The notes beneath the pieces were generated by a model. It was not told the origin of the DNA, did not search any database, and saw only the letters and a list, made by a program, of their open reading frames with translations. Made by a program: the position numbers and the translations under genes. Positions 1-7,606 of a DNA stretch of 64,000 nt are shown one piece after another. Location of the stretch: assembly GCF_002950945.1 (NCBI RefSeq), contig NZ_CP012673.1, positions 12,453,501 through 12,517,500 of the forward strand, written 5' to 3'. The stretch is from Sorangium cellulosum (GTDB lineage: Bacteria; Myxococcota_A; Polyangia; Polyangiales; Polyangiaceae). Position 1 is the stretch's first letter; every line of letters starts with the position of its first letter.

Positions 1-1
1 C

Positions 2-577
2 AACGTCCTCCCGCCAGCCAGCGCGCCGAGCGTCATCGCCGTGGGCGGGCTCGACGACGGCGGCGCCGGGGAACACTCGTGGAACTACCACTCGTCGTAC
101 GGGCTCACCCTGGACGGGCTGCAGAAGCCGGAGATCATCGCGCCGGCCATCTGGCTGGCTGCGCCCATCCTGCCGGGGACGCCGACCGCGGCGCAGGCTC
201 AGCTGCTCTCGCTGCTCGATCGGGCCAGGGACCAGGAGCTCCCTGGGCTGCTCGTCCAGCACGCGGGCGTCGACCCGGACCTCGACGCCATCGCCGGACG
301 CGAGCCGTACCTCGTCCGGCAGCTCGCGGCCGCCAAGCTGCAGGACCAGAAGGTCATCTCGGGACACTACAAACACGTGGACGGGACGAGCTTCGCCGCG
401 CCGATCGTGAGCAGCGTGGTGGCGCAGATGCTGGAGGCGAACCCGCGCCTCTCACCGCAACAGTGCCGGCGCATCCTCATGAAGACCGCGCGCGGGCTGC
501 CAGGCATCGCGCTCGAGCGGCAAGGCTGGGGGGTCGTGCAGCCCCGCGCGGCCGTGGCCGCAGCGCGCGCCGCCTGA
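2..577 (+). CDS. Subtilisin-like S8 serine peptidase, C-terminal part
   Basis: The frame is open from the left window edge, so only about the last 191 residues are present and the true start lies outside. The segment VDGTSFAAPIVSSVVAQML holds the S8-family catalytic serine in its GTS(F)AAP context. The upstream stretch SAPSVIAVGGLDD matches the strand that follows the oxyanion region in subtilases. The catalytic Asp and His must lie before the window. After the Ser motif comes the usual helix and a short tail rich in Ala and Arg, with no added C-terminal domain. The protein probably hydrolyses peptides, but its location and substrate cannot be read here because the signal region is missing. 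The next gene is convergent. Confidence 0.88.
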   Translation, partial: NVLPPASAPSVIAVGGLDDGGAGEHSWNYHSSYGLTLDGLQKPEIIAPAIWLAAPILPGTPTAAQAQLLSLLDRARDQELPGLLVQHAGVDPDLDAIAGREPYLVRQLAAAKLQDQKVISGHYKHVDGTSFAAPIVSSVVAQMLEANPRLSPQQCRRILMKTARGLPGIALERQGWGVVQPRAAVAAARAA

Positions 578-618
578 ACGGCGCGCGGGACGAGGCGCTG
601 GGCGGGCGGGGCGCGCGG

Positions 619-670
619 CGCCGCGCTCAGCGCGGGACGGGCAGCGCCGCGCTCAGCGCGGGACGGGCAG
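619..670. repeat. Perfect 26-bp tandem duplication at a gene end
   Basis: Positions 619-644 and 645-670 are identical 26-bp units. The second unit spans the stop codon and last codons of the minus-strand lipoprotein gene that ends at 653, so the duplication copied the end of the coding region into the 3' flank. It looks like a slippage product in GC-rich DNA. Confidence 0.85.
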
Positions 671-2602
671 CGCCCTCTCGGCCCACTGCGGGATGTGGTT
701 GCCGGTCGGGGCGGTGATGTCGTCGTTCTGCTGGGGCATCCAGACCGGGGCGAAGCTCGGATCACCCTGGATCTCCCCGCCCGGCGCGAGCGTCACGGCG
801 GCGAACCAGAGCTGCGGCTTCGTCGTGCCGTCGCTCGATCCGGGCAGGCGCAGGCCGTAGGGGCGCCGCGACGAGAACGCGACCCAGTAGATGTTCTTGC
901 CACGGTACGTGTCATGGCCCGGGCCGAAGCGCGGCCACGAGTTCGCCCAGGTGTCGTCGCCGTTCGCCCGCGCGAGATCGACCGGCGCGCCGCCCTCGAC
1001 CGGGACGATGCGCAGGCGCGCGGAGTTGTCGTCGTAGGTGTCGCACGGATCGACGCCGACAGAACCGCTGCCCTCGGGGCCGTCGCAGCTCGAGGTGTTG
1101 AACACCACCCAGGCGCCGTCGTCGGAGATGGCAGGGTAATAATGGCTCTTGCCCTGCTCGCGAGGCACAAGGGCCCTCGGCGCCTCGAACTCGGTCGCCC
1201 CGTCCGAGCCCGCGATCAGGATCTGCGCGCCCCGGACCGTGTCGCCGTAGAGCTCGGGGCCGGCCCCGTTCTCGTTGGGCTGCCAGGCGACGAAGGCGAG
1301 GTGCTTGCCGGTCGGCGACCAGAACGGCTGCGTCAGGCTCTCGGGCTGCTCGGCGAACAGGTCGCCGATCGCCTCGAGCGTCTCGTCGGCCCGGCGGAGC
1401 GTGAGCACGCCGCGAAAGGCGTTGACCATGAGCTCGCCGTCCGGAGAAAAGGCGGTCATCGTCGCGAACCCGCCGGGATCCTCGTTGCGGACCGCGATCA
1501 TGTCCGCCGTCGCGACGTCGACCAGCGCGAACGAGGACGGGCCGCTGCCGCCGAAGGTGAGCGCCATCTTGTCGCCCGCCTGCGCGAGCGCATGGCAGCC
1601 CATGCACGGCTTCTCCTGCCCGTTCGCCAGCGGCGGCGACTGCTCGTTCGACCAGAACAGCTCGGGCGGGCTCGCCGCGTCGTCGAGATCGTACCGGTAG
1701 ATCGCGGCCGACTGGAGCTCGGTCCCGTTCGTGCGCCAGTAATACAGGCCGCCAGAGAGCGTCGCGCCCGCCCAGCGGACGTCGATGGCCTCGCTCTCGC
1801 CGAGCGCGCTCCCGTCCTCGGCGGCGAGGCGGACGCGCGTCTCCATCGTCTCGCCCTCGCTCGCGCTCACGAGCTGCGCGACCACCGCCGGGGAGAGGAC
1901 CATCGCGCAGCCGTCGGTGCCCGGGATGGCGTCGCAGGCGCCGACGATGCGGAAGTCGATGAAATCACCGGAGAATTCGATGCTGCCGACCGCCTGCGAG
2001 GCGCCGGCCTTGCTCACCTGGACCTCGACCGCGCCGATGTTCGCGGGGAAGAGCGCGCCGTCGAGCGGGTACACGATCGAGGGGGCGCTCGACGCCTCGG
2101 GCGCGCCGTCGAGCGCGGCGGCGGCGCCGTCGGGGGCGCCGGGCAGCGCGATCTCGCCGACGAGCTTCACGGTGACGTCGGCGGTCGCCGTGACCCCGCC
2201 GCTCGCGGCGATCACCCGGACGAGGCCGGGCGTGTCCGTCGAGAGGCGGCCGTCGGTCACGCTGGCGGACAGGGAGCCGGCGTTCCACGCGACCCGATCG
2301 GTGACGTCGCGCTCGGCGCCGTCCTCGAAGCGGCCGACCGCCTTGAGCTCCACGGCCGCGGACTCGCCGAACGTTAGCTCGACCGCGGCGACGGCCGGGT
2401 CGATGCGAAGCGAGACCAGGCCCTCGACCGCGCCGCTGCTCGTCGAGCCGCCGCCCTGCGCGCCGCTCCCCGCGTCGCTCGCCCCGCCCCCCGACGAGCA
2501 CGCCGCCGCTGGCGCCGCGATCGCCGCCGCGAAGGCAAGGAGGAGCGTCCCTCGATGCACCTTGCGCGAGCTTGCCCTCGCGGAGAACACGCGTGGTCTC
2601 AT
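653..2602 (-). CDS. TolB/PD40-type beta-propeller lipoprotein with one CxxCH haem motif
   Basis: The predicted product is 649 residues. I chose the ATG at 2602 because GGAGGT lies just upstream and because a lipoprotein signal follows directly (hydrophobic run, then APAAAC with Cys35). After a Ser/Gly linker comes an Ig-like domain of the bacterial Ig group 2 type (about residues 60-150). The C-terminal half contains PD40-like propeller blades, such as AFSPDGELMVNAF and FWSPTGKHLAFVAW. Between these lies CMGCH (residues 333-337), a c-type haem attachment motif. The blade motifs and lipobox are seen directly. An outer-membrane or periplasmic surface protein, possibly redox-active, is inferred. 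Only one CxxCH is present and no obvious distal ligand domain was found, so haem binding is uncertain. Confidence 0.8.
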   Translation of the reverse strand: MRPRVFSARASSRKVHRGTLLLAFAAAIAAPAAACSSGGGASDAGSGAQGGGSTSSGAVEGLVSLRIDPAVAAVELTFGESAAVELKAVGRFEDGAERDVTDRVAWNAGSLSASVTDGRLSTDTPGLVRVIAASGGVTATADVTVKLVGEIALPGAPDGAAAALDGAPEASSAPSIVYPLDGALFPANIGAVEVQVSKAGASQAVGSIEFSGDFIDFRIVGACDAIPGTDGCAMVLSPAVVAQLVSASEGETMETRVRLAAEDGSALGESEAIDVRWAGATLSGGLYYWRTNGTELQSAAIYRYDLDDAASPPELFWSNEQSPPLANGQEKPCMGCHALAQAGDKMALTFGGSGPSSFALVDVATADMIAVRNEDPGGFATMTAFSPDGELMVNAFRGVLTLRRADETLEAIGDLFAEQPESLTQPFWSPTGKHLAFVAWQPNENGAGPELYGDTVRGAQILIAGSDGATEFEAPRALVPREQGKSHYYPAISDDGAWVVFNTSSCDGPEGSGSVGVDPCDTYDDNSARLRIVPVEGGAPVDLARANGDDTWANSWPRFGPGHDTYRGKNIYWVAFSSRRPYGLRLPGSSDGTTKPQLWFAAVTLAPGGEIQGDPSFAPVWMPQQNDDITAPTGNHIPQWAERALPVPR

Positions 2603-2753
2603 GGTCTGACCTCCAGAATGAACGCCCGAGAGTCCAGGGTACCACGCCCGGCCGCCCGGCCTGAAGCGCGGGACAGCGCGGGTGGGGTCTGGCGCCTTTG
2701 CGCGCGACCCACGCGCGCTCACTCCGCACGTGGACGCGACGGCCAACGTGAGT

Positions 2754-2791
2754 AGAAAAGATCAGTGCTTTTCCTGCCTTGCCGCCTTCCC
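2754..2791. repeat. Decayed copy of a short palindromic element
   Basis: Positions 2755-2790 match the loop and right arm of the palindrome at 33905-33940, with only a few differences. Both share GAAAAGATCA, then TTCCTGCCTT and CCGCCTTC. The left arm is missing here. The rest of the intergenic stretch 2603-3239 (about 640 bases) has no gene I can support. It carries promoters for the divergent lipoprotein and RNA-binding genes, but none could be located with confidence. Confidence 0.7.
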
Positions 2792-3239
2792 CGCGCGACC
2801 CTCCGTCACGGCGGGGCACGCCAGGCGCCCTGGCCATGATCACGTCCCGCATGCAGGAAACCCCTGACAGACCGGACCCCGGCGTGCGCAAGGAGGCCCC
2901 CTCGCGGTCTGGCGGCCAGGGGTGGAGCGCGGACGGTACGGCGGCGCGCGGCGTACGTCGATCGACCGCCGTCCGACCGACCCGCTTGGTCCGTGATCCG
3001 GCAGGCCCGGCGATCCTGGGGGAATACCTTGCGTACCTCGTCGCCGGCCGGTAGCTTCCGAAGCGCCTCAAGGCTCGTTCGTCCTCGACCTCCGATCCGG
3101 CCGCCTGCTGCAACGTGGTTGCCTCTTCCGAACGTGGGGTGACGGCCGGCATCGGGGAACATTATTCGTGAGCGGCCCGCAGCGCGATCCGGGCCGCCCG
3201 CGAGGGAAGCGGAGATCGTGCACGGGATTGGCGGCAGAC

Positions 3240-3620
3240 ATGAGCAAGCGGCTTTATGTGGGGAACCTGGCGTTCCATTCGACGGAAGACAGCCTGCGCA
3301 CTGCGTTCGAGGCGGCCGGGGTCGAGGTTCTGTCGGTTCAGTTGATGACGGATCGTATGACAGGACAGTCGAGGGGCTTCGGCTTCGTCGAGGTGAGCGA
3401 CGCCCAGGCGCAGGCGGCCATCTCCGCGCTGCACGGGAAGGAGCTCGACGGCCGCGCGCTGACGGTCAATGAGGCGCGCGAGCGCACCGGCGGACCCGGC
3501 GGCGGCGGCGGTGGCGGCGGCTTCCGTGGAGGTGGAGGCGGCGGCGGCGGCCGCGGCGGCGGCGGTGGCCGCGGCGGTGGCCGCGGCGGCGGCCGCGGCG
3601 GCGGCGGCGACCGCTGGTGA
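3240..3620 (+). CDS. Glycine-rich RNA-binding protein (single RRM)
   Basis: The product is 126 residues with one RNA recognition motif (residues about 3-80). RNP2 reads LYVGNL and RNP1 reads RGFGFVEV, both complete, so single-stranded RNA binding is expected. The tail (about residues 83-126) is almost all Gly and Arg, like the RGG-type tails of cold-shock-associated RRM proteins of cyanobacteria and myxobacteria. I start at the ATG at 3240 because the RRM begins immediately after it; an in-frame start further upstream would add an unconserved basic leader. The DNA encoding the tail is a near-perfect GGC/GGT run and prone to slippage. The gene converges with enolase. Confidence 0.9.
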   Translation: MSKRLYVGNLAFHSTEDSLRTAFEAAGVEVLSVQLMTDRMTGQSRGFGFVEVSDAQAQAAISALHGKELDGRALTVNEARERTGGPGGGGGGGGFRGGGGGGGGRGGGGGRGGGRGGGRGGGGDRW

Positions 3621-3686
3621 CAGCGGCAGCGAGCCGGGCCCCCGCGGCGCCATCGGCGCAGCGGGGACCCGGCCTCGCCAGCCGGT

Positions 3687-3779
3687 GCGACCCGCGCTAG
3701 CGGGCGCGACCCGCGCTAGCGGGCGCGACCCGCGCTAGGCGGGCGCGACCCGCGCTAGGCGGGGCGCTGCCGCGCTAGC
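3687..3779. repeat. Short GC-rich tandem repeats between convergent genes
   Basis: About four imperfect copies of a unit of 18-20 bases containing GCGACCCGCGCTAG are arranged head to tail. The last copies run into the stop codon of enolase at 3775. Each copy carries CTAG, which is rare elsewhere in this window. It may help terminate the two convergent genes, but no hairpin plus T-run is visible. Confidence 0.7.
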
Positions 3780-5073
3780 GGGCGCTGCCCTGGGTGGCGA
3801 AGCGGCGGAACGGCGCGCGGCCGGCGTAGATCTGGCCGTCGCCGAGCGCGTACGAGATCCGGAGCAGCTGGTTGTACTTCGCGACGCGGTCCGAGCGGGA
3901 CGCGGAGCCGGTCTTGATCTGGCCCGCGTTGGTCGCGACCGCGAGGTCGGCGATGAACGTGTCCTCGGTCTCGCCCGAGCGGTGCGAGATGATCGACCGG
4001 TAGCCGCCCTCGCCCGCCTGGCGGATGCACTCGAGGGTCTCGGTCACGGTGCCGATCTGGTTCAGCTTGATGAGGATGGCGTTGGCGAGCCCGTCCTCGA
4101 TGCCCTTCGCGAGGCGCGCCGGGTTCGTGACGAAGAGGTCGTCGCCGACGAGCTGGATCTTCTTGCCGAGCCGCTCGGTGATCAGCCGCCAGCCCTTCTC
4201 GTCGTTCTCGGCGACGCCGTCCTCGATGGACACGATCGGGAACGCCTTCGCGAGCTCCTCGTAGATCGCGACGACCTCCTCGCGGGTCTTCTGCTGCTTG
4301 TCGAAGGTGTACCGCTCGGTCTTCGCGTCGTAGAACTCGCTGAGCGCGGAGTCGAGCGCGACGCCGACGTCCTCGCCGGGGCGGTAGCCGGCGGCCTCGA
4401 TGGCGCGCACGACGTACTCGAGCGCCGCCCGGTTCGACGCGAGGCGCGGGGCGAAGCCGCCCTCGTCGCCGACGGCGGTGACCATGCCGTCCTTCTTGAG
4501 CAGGCCCTTCAGGGTGTGGAAGATCTCGGTGCCGGTGCGCAGCGCCTCGCCGAACGACTCCGCGCCGTAGGGCACGATCATGAACTCCTGGATCTCGAGG
4601 CCGTTGTCCGCGTGGACGCCGCCGTTCAGGATGTTCATGAGGGGCGTCGGCAGGACGCGCGCCGCGGCGCCGCCGAGGTAGCGCCAGAGCGGCAGGTCGA
4701 CCGTGTCGGCGGCGGCGCGCGCGGCGGCCATCGAGACGGCGAGGATCGCGTTGGCGCCTAGCTTCGACTTGTTCGCGGAGCCGTCCGCCTTGATGAGCAC
4801 CTGGTCGAGCTCGGCCTGGTCGAGCGCATCCATGCCGAGAATGGCCGGGCCGAGGACCGTCTCGATGTTCTTCACCGCGGTGAGCACGCCCTTGCCGAGG
4901 AAGCGCTTCTTGTCGCCGTCCCTGAGTTCGACGGCCTCGTGCTCGCCGGTCGACGCGCCGCTCGGCACGGCCGCGCGGCCCGAGCCGCTCACCGTGATGA
5001 CCTCGGCTTCGACAGTGGGGTTGCCGCGCGAATCGATGACTTCGCGCGCGATGACGCTCTGGATCTCCGACAT
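3775..5073 (-). CDS. eno: Enolase (phosphopyruvate hydratase)
   Basis: The product is 432 residues, the normal length for bacterial enolase. It interconverts 2-phosphoglycerate and phosphoenolpyruvate in glycolysis and gluconeogenesis. The N-terminal IVAREVIDSRGNPTVE-like strand is present as VIAREVIDSRGNPTVEAEV. The active-site loop is VPSGASTGEHEA. Mg-binding residues lie in VALDSALSEFY, SIEDGVAENDEKGW and LVGDDLFVTNP. The catalytic lysine region is ILIKLNQIGTVTETLE, followed by ISHRSGETEDTFIADLAV. The start is backed by a strong ribosome site, GAGGAGAGG, just before the ATG. It stands alone and is divergent from the TssL-like gene. Confidence 0.98.
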   Translation of the reverse strand: MSEIQSVIAREVIDSRGNPTVEAEVITVSGSGRAAVPSGASTGEHEAVELRDGDKKRFLGKGVLTAVKNIETVLGPAILGMDALDQAELDQVLIKADGSANKSKLGANAILAVSMAAARAAADTVDLPLWRYLGGAAARVLPTPLMNILNGGVHADNGLEIQEFMIVPYGAESFGEALRTGTEIFHTLKGLLKKDGMVTAVGDEGGFAPRLASNRAALEYVVRAIEAAGYRPGEDVGVALDSALSEFYDAKTERYTFDKQQKTREEVVAIYEELAKAFPIVSIEDGVAENDEKGWRLITERLGKKIQLVGDDLFVTNPARLAKGIEDGLANAILIKLNQIGTVTETLECIRQAGEGGYRSIISHRSGETEDTFIADLAVATNAGQIKTGSASRSDRVAKYNQLLRISYALGDGQIYAGRAPFRRFATQGSAR

Positions 5074-5438
5074 GACCTCTCCTCAAGGGGACCGCGACCG
5101 CGCGTCCCTGCCTGCTCTCGAAGGGGGCTCCGAGAAGCGGCGGGAGCATAGGCGCGCGCCCCCCCGGTTGTCGACGCTCCGGTGCGCCGCTCCGTCCGGT
5201 CGCGCGCGGCGCGCCCGGACGGGAGCGGGCGCAACGGAACCGTCGCGGCGGCGTCACCGCGGGCGGAGGCGCGCCCCGCCGAGGGGGCGCGCGCGTAGGC
5301 CGGTGCGCGCCGGTCGCCGCGCGTAGGCCAGTGCGCGCCCGGCAGGCGGCGGCGCTCGGCGCGCTCCCGGCAGGCGCGCTCCCGGCAGGCGCTCGGCGCT
5401 CGACGCTCGGCGCGCGCCCGGCGTAAGCTCGCGGCCGC
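5074..5438. other. Divergent intergenic region, no gene seen
   Basis: These 365 bases separate enolase (minus) from the TssL-like gene (plus). The right half is low-complexity, with repeated GCGCTCCCGGCAGGC and CGCGCGTAGGCC blocks. Both promoters should lie here, but no clear -35/-10 pair could be assigned. Confidence 0.5.
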
Positions 5439-6080
5439 GTGGAAACCTCCATCGGCGTCTTCGGCGAGGAGATGCTCCTCTGGCTCTGCATGCTCCGGCA
5501 ATCCCCGCGGCGTCCGCCGGCCGATCACGTCCTGCGGCAGGCGAACCTGCTGCTCGAGGAGCTCAAGCAGTCGAAGCTCTCGCGGGAGCTGCCGATCGCC
5601 GCGGTGGACGACGGGATGTTCGCGATCGCGGCGTTCGCGGACGAGCTCGCGATGTCCCTGCCGGATCTCTGGCCGGTGTGGGCGCAGCGCCCGCTGCAGG
5701 CGGCGCGGTGGATGACGAACAACGCCGGCGTGGAGTTCTTCGAGCGGCTGGAGCGCGTCCGGAAGGGCCCGCAGGTGGTGATGGCGACGTACGCCTGCGT
5801 GCTCGGGCTCGGCTTCCGGGGCCGCTACGGGCTGCCGGGGCAGAACATCGACGAGCTCCTGCGGATCCGCCGCGATCTCTCGCTGAAGCTCGGCGTGGAT
5901 CCGGACCGCGACTGGAAGGGCGGCGTGCTCAGGCCGGTCCGGGTCGAGGGCGTCGCGGTCCAGCACCTGCCCAACCTGCCGCTCTGGCAGTCGGCGCTGG
6001 TCGGGCGGGTCGTCGCGGCGGTCGTGGCCCTCGCCGGTGCGGGCGCGCTCGCGTGGACGATCGCGCAAAGGGTGCGATGA
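5439..6080 (+). CDS. DotU/IcmH (TssL-like) membrane protein
   Basis: The product is 213 residues. The family signature is clear: an N-terminal helical bundle with AAVDDGMFAIAAFADELAM, then VMATYACVLGLGFRGRY followed by the conserved GLPGQNIDELLRIRRDL. A single hydrophobic segment near the C-terminus (about residues 186-207) is the expected tail anchor. In type VI and type IVb secretion, this protein pairs with IcmF/TssM in the inner-membrane complex. The proposed start is the GTG at 5439, since the family N-terminus follows it. It overlaps the next gene by 4 bases (ATGA), so the two are co-translated. No other type VI genes (sheath, Hcp, ClpV) are in the window, so a full secretion system cannot be claimed. 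Confidence 0.85.
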   Translation: METSIGVFGEEMLLWLCMLRQSPRRPPADHVLRQANLLLEELKQSKLSRELPIAAVDDGMFAIAAFADELAMSLPDLWPVWAQRPLQAARWMTNNAGVEFFERLERVRKGPQVVMATYACVLGLGFRGRYGLPGQNIDELLRIRRDLSLKLGVDPDRDWKGGVLRPVRVEGVAVQHLPNLPLWQSALVGRVVAAVVALAGAGALAWTIAQRVR

Positions 6081-7171
6081 GCGGCTCCTTCGTCTACGAG
6101 CTGGCGAGCGCCCACGCGCTGATCGAGCAGGCGCACCCGGAGAGCTCGCAGGGCGTGCACGCCGTCCCGTGCTACCTCGTGCTGGGCGAGCCCGGCTCGG
6201 GCCGATCGACGGTCATCCGCTCGATGAACCTCACCTGGCCGCCGGGCGGCGCGCCGCTCCAGATCGGCGTGCCCGGGGCGCGGTGCTCGTACTGGCTCGC
6301 GCAGGAGGCGTTCTTCATCGAGCCGGAGGCGACGGTGCTCGGCCCGCGGCGGCAGCCCGATCAGCTCGCGAGCCTGTGCGAGGAGCTGCTCCGGTCGAGG
6401 CCGCGCGAGCCGATCGACGGCATCCTCCTCGTGCTCAGCATCGCGGAGTTCATCGAGCTCGACGAGCGGGGGCTCGATGAGTACGCGAACCGGATGCGCG
6501 CGTACCTGGTCGAGGTGAGCCGGGCGCTGCGCGCCGACGTGCCGGCGTACGTGGTGCTGTCGCGCTACGACACGCTCTGGGGCTTCGCCGAGGTGTTCCA
6601 GTGGACGGCGGAGCGCGGGCGAGAGGAGCCGTGGGGCTTCACGCTGCCGCTGGAGACGCCCGCGGACAAGGCGGCGCCGCGGATCCTGGAGGAGCTCGAG
6701 GGCCTGAACGCGCGGCTGGAGTCGTACTGCCTGGCCCGGGTGGGGTCGGAGGACCCGCCGGAGGCGCGGACGCGCGCCTTCCAGCACCTCGCGGAGGTGC
6801 GGGCGCTGATGGCGCGGCTGCGCCAGCTGTTCGGGGTGCTCGCGATGGAGAGCGCGTTCGAGCGGGCGCCGTGGCTGCGCGCGGTGGCGATCGGCAGCGC
6901 GCTGCCGGGCATGGGCGACCGGCTGCGCGCCGGCGTGACGCGGTTCATCAACATGGGCCTCGTCCAGCCGCCGAACGCCGCGGTCGCGCCGCGGCCGGGC
7001 GGGCTGCCGATCCACGCGACGATGCGCGCGGTCGTGCTGCCGGAGCGCGACATCGTGCCGCTTAGGCCGCGCTGGCGGGACGACAAGATCACGCTGATCT
7101 GCGGGATCGGGGGGCTGCTGCTGCTCGTTGCGGCGGGGGTGACGGAGCTGATCCTGCGGAACGTCATGTGA
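6077..7171 (+). CDS. Short IcmF/TssM-like GTPase-domain protein
   Basis: The product is 364 residues and matches only the cytoplasmic N-terminal part of IcmF/TssM, which is usually about 1,100 residues. The P-loop-like segment LVLGEPGSGRSTVIRSM has Arg where the catalytic Lys of a Walker A would be. The stretch ARCSYWLAQEAFFIEPEATV corresponds to the IcmF 'CDWWF...AVLIDTAG' region with the DTAG lost. PIDGILLVLSIAEFIEL and VPAYVVLSRYDTLWGFAEVF match the IcmF strand and the NKxD-like region. It ends with one transmembrane helix (about residues 335-358) and has no periplasmic domain. It may be a pseudo-GTPase partner of the preceding DotU protein. A decayed partial copy lies at 36622-36914. Confidence 0.82.
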   Translation: MSGSFVYELASAHALIEQAHPESSQGVHAVPCYLVLGEPGSGRSTVIRSMNLTWPPGGAPLQIGVPGARCSYWLAQEAFFIEPEATVLGPRRQPDQLASLCEELLRSRPREPIDGILLVLSIAEFIELDERGLDEYANRMRAYLVEVSRALRADVPAYVVLSRYDTLWGFAEVFQWTAERGREEPWGFTLPLETPADKAAPRILEELEGLNARLESYCLARVGSEDPPEARTRAFQHLAEVRALMARLRQLFGVLAMESAFERAPWLRAVAIGSALPGMGDRLRAGVTRFINMGLVQPPNAAVAPRPGGLPIHATMRAVVLPERDIVPLRPRWRDDKITLICGIGGLLLLVAAGVTELILRNVM

Positions 7172-7370
7172 GGGCGGCGGGGTGACCGGCGCGCCGCCGC
7201 CAGGCCGCCCTCCACCTCCACGAGCGCCAGCCCGATGCGCTCGGGCGCCGCCGGCGGCGGAGCGCGACGACCTCATGCGCCCCGGCTCGCGCGCTCCTCG
7301 ACGGGGAGCGGGACCTGCTTCGGCGAGCTGCACGAACACGCCATCGAGGTGATGTCGAGAGCTCGTCGAC

Positions 7371-7437
7371 TCCGGTTGTCCGGTTGACAGGTCGTTCCGG
7401 TTGTCCGGTTGACAGGTCGTGTAGAAGGCTCATACCC
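7371..7437 (+). promoter_or_regulatory. 25-bp perfect direct repeat containing TTGACA; candidate promoter/operator
   Basis: Positions 7371-7395 and 7396-7420 are identical 25-bp units in tandem, each containing CCGGTTGTCC and TTGACA. The second TTGACA (7409-7414) is followed about 16 bases later by CATACC, a weak -10 match. The repeat sits 190-240 bases before the start of the large kinase gene. It could bind a regulator or be a simple duplication. The rest of 7172-7606 shows no gene. Confidence 0.45.
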
Positions 7438-7606
7438 CTGCAATGAGGGGGTACGTCGAAGGTACACAATCGACCTGCCGCTCAGCATGCTCGACGCGTC
7501 GCGCCTGGGCGCGCGCTGCGCGGGCGGTGGACCGCGGCCGCCGGCGGCCGGGCGGGGCCGGGAGGTCGAGCGCCGGCGCGGCGCCAGCGACGCGAAGGAT
7601 CTCCCG

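Noticed and set aside
5439..7171. A complete type VI secretion locus
   Set aside because: Only DotU- and IcmF-like genes are present; no sheath, tube, baseplate or ClpV gene is in the window.
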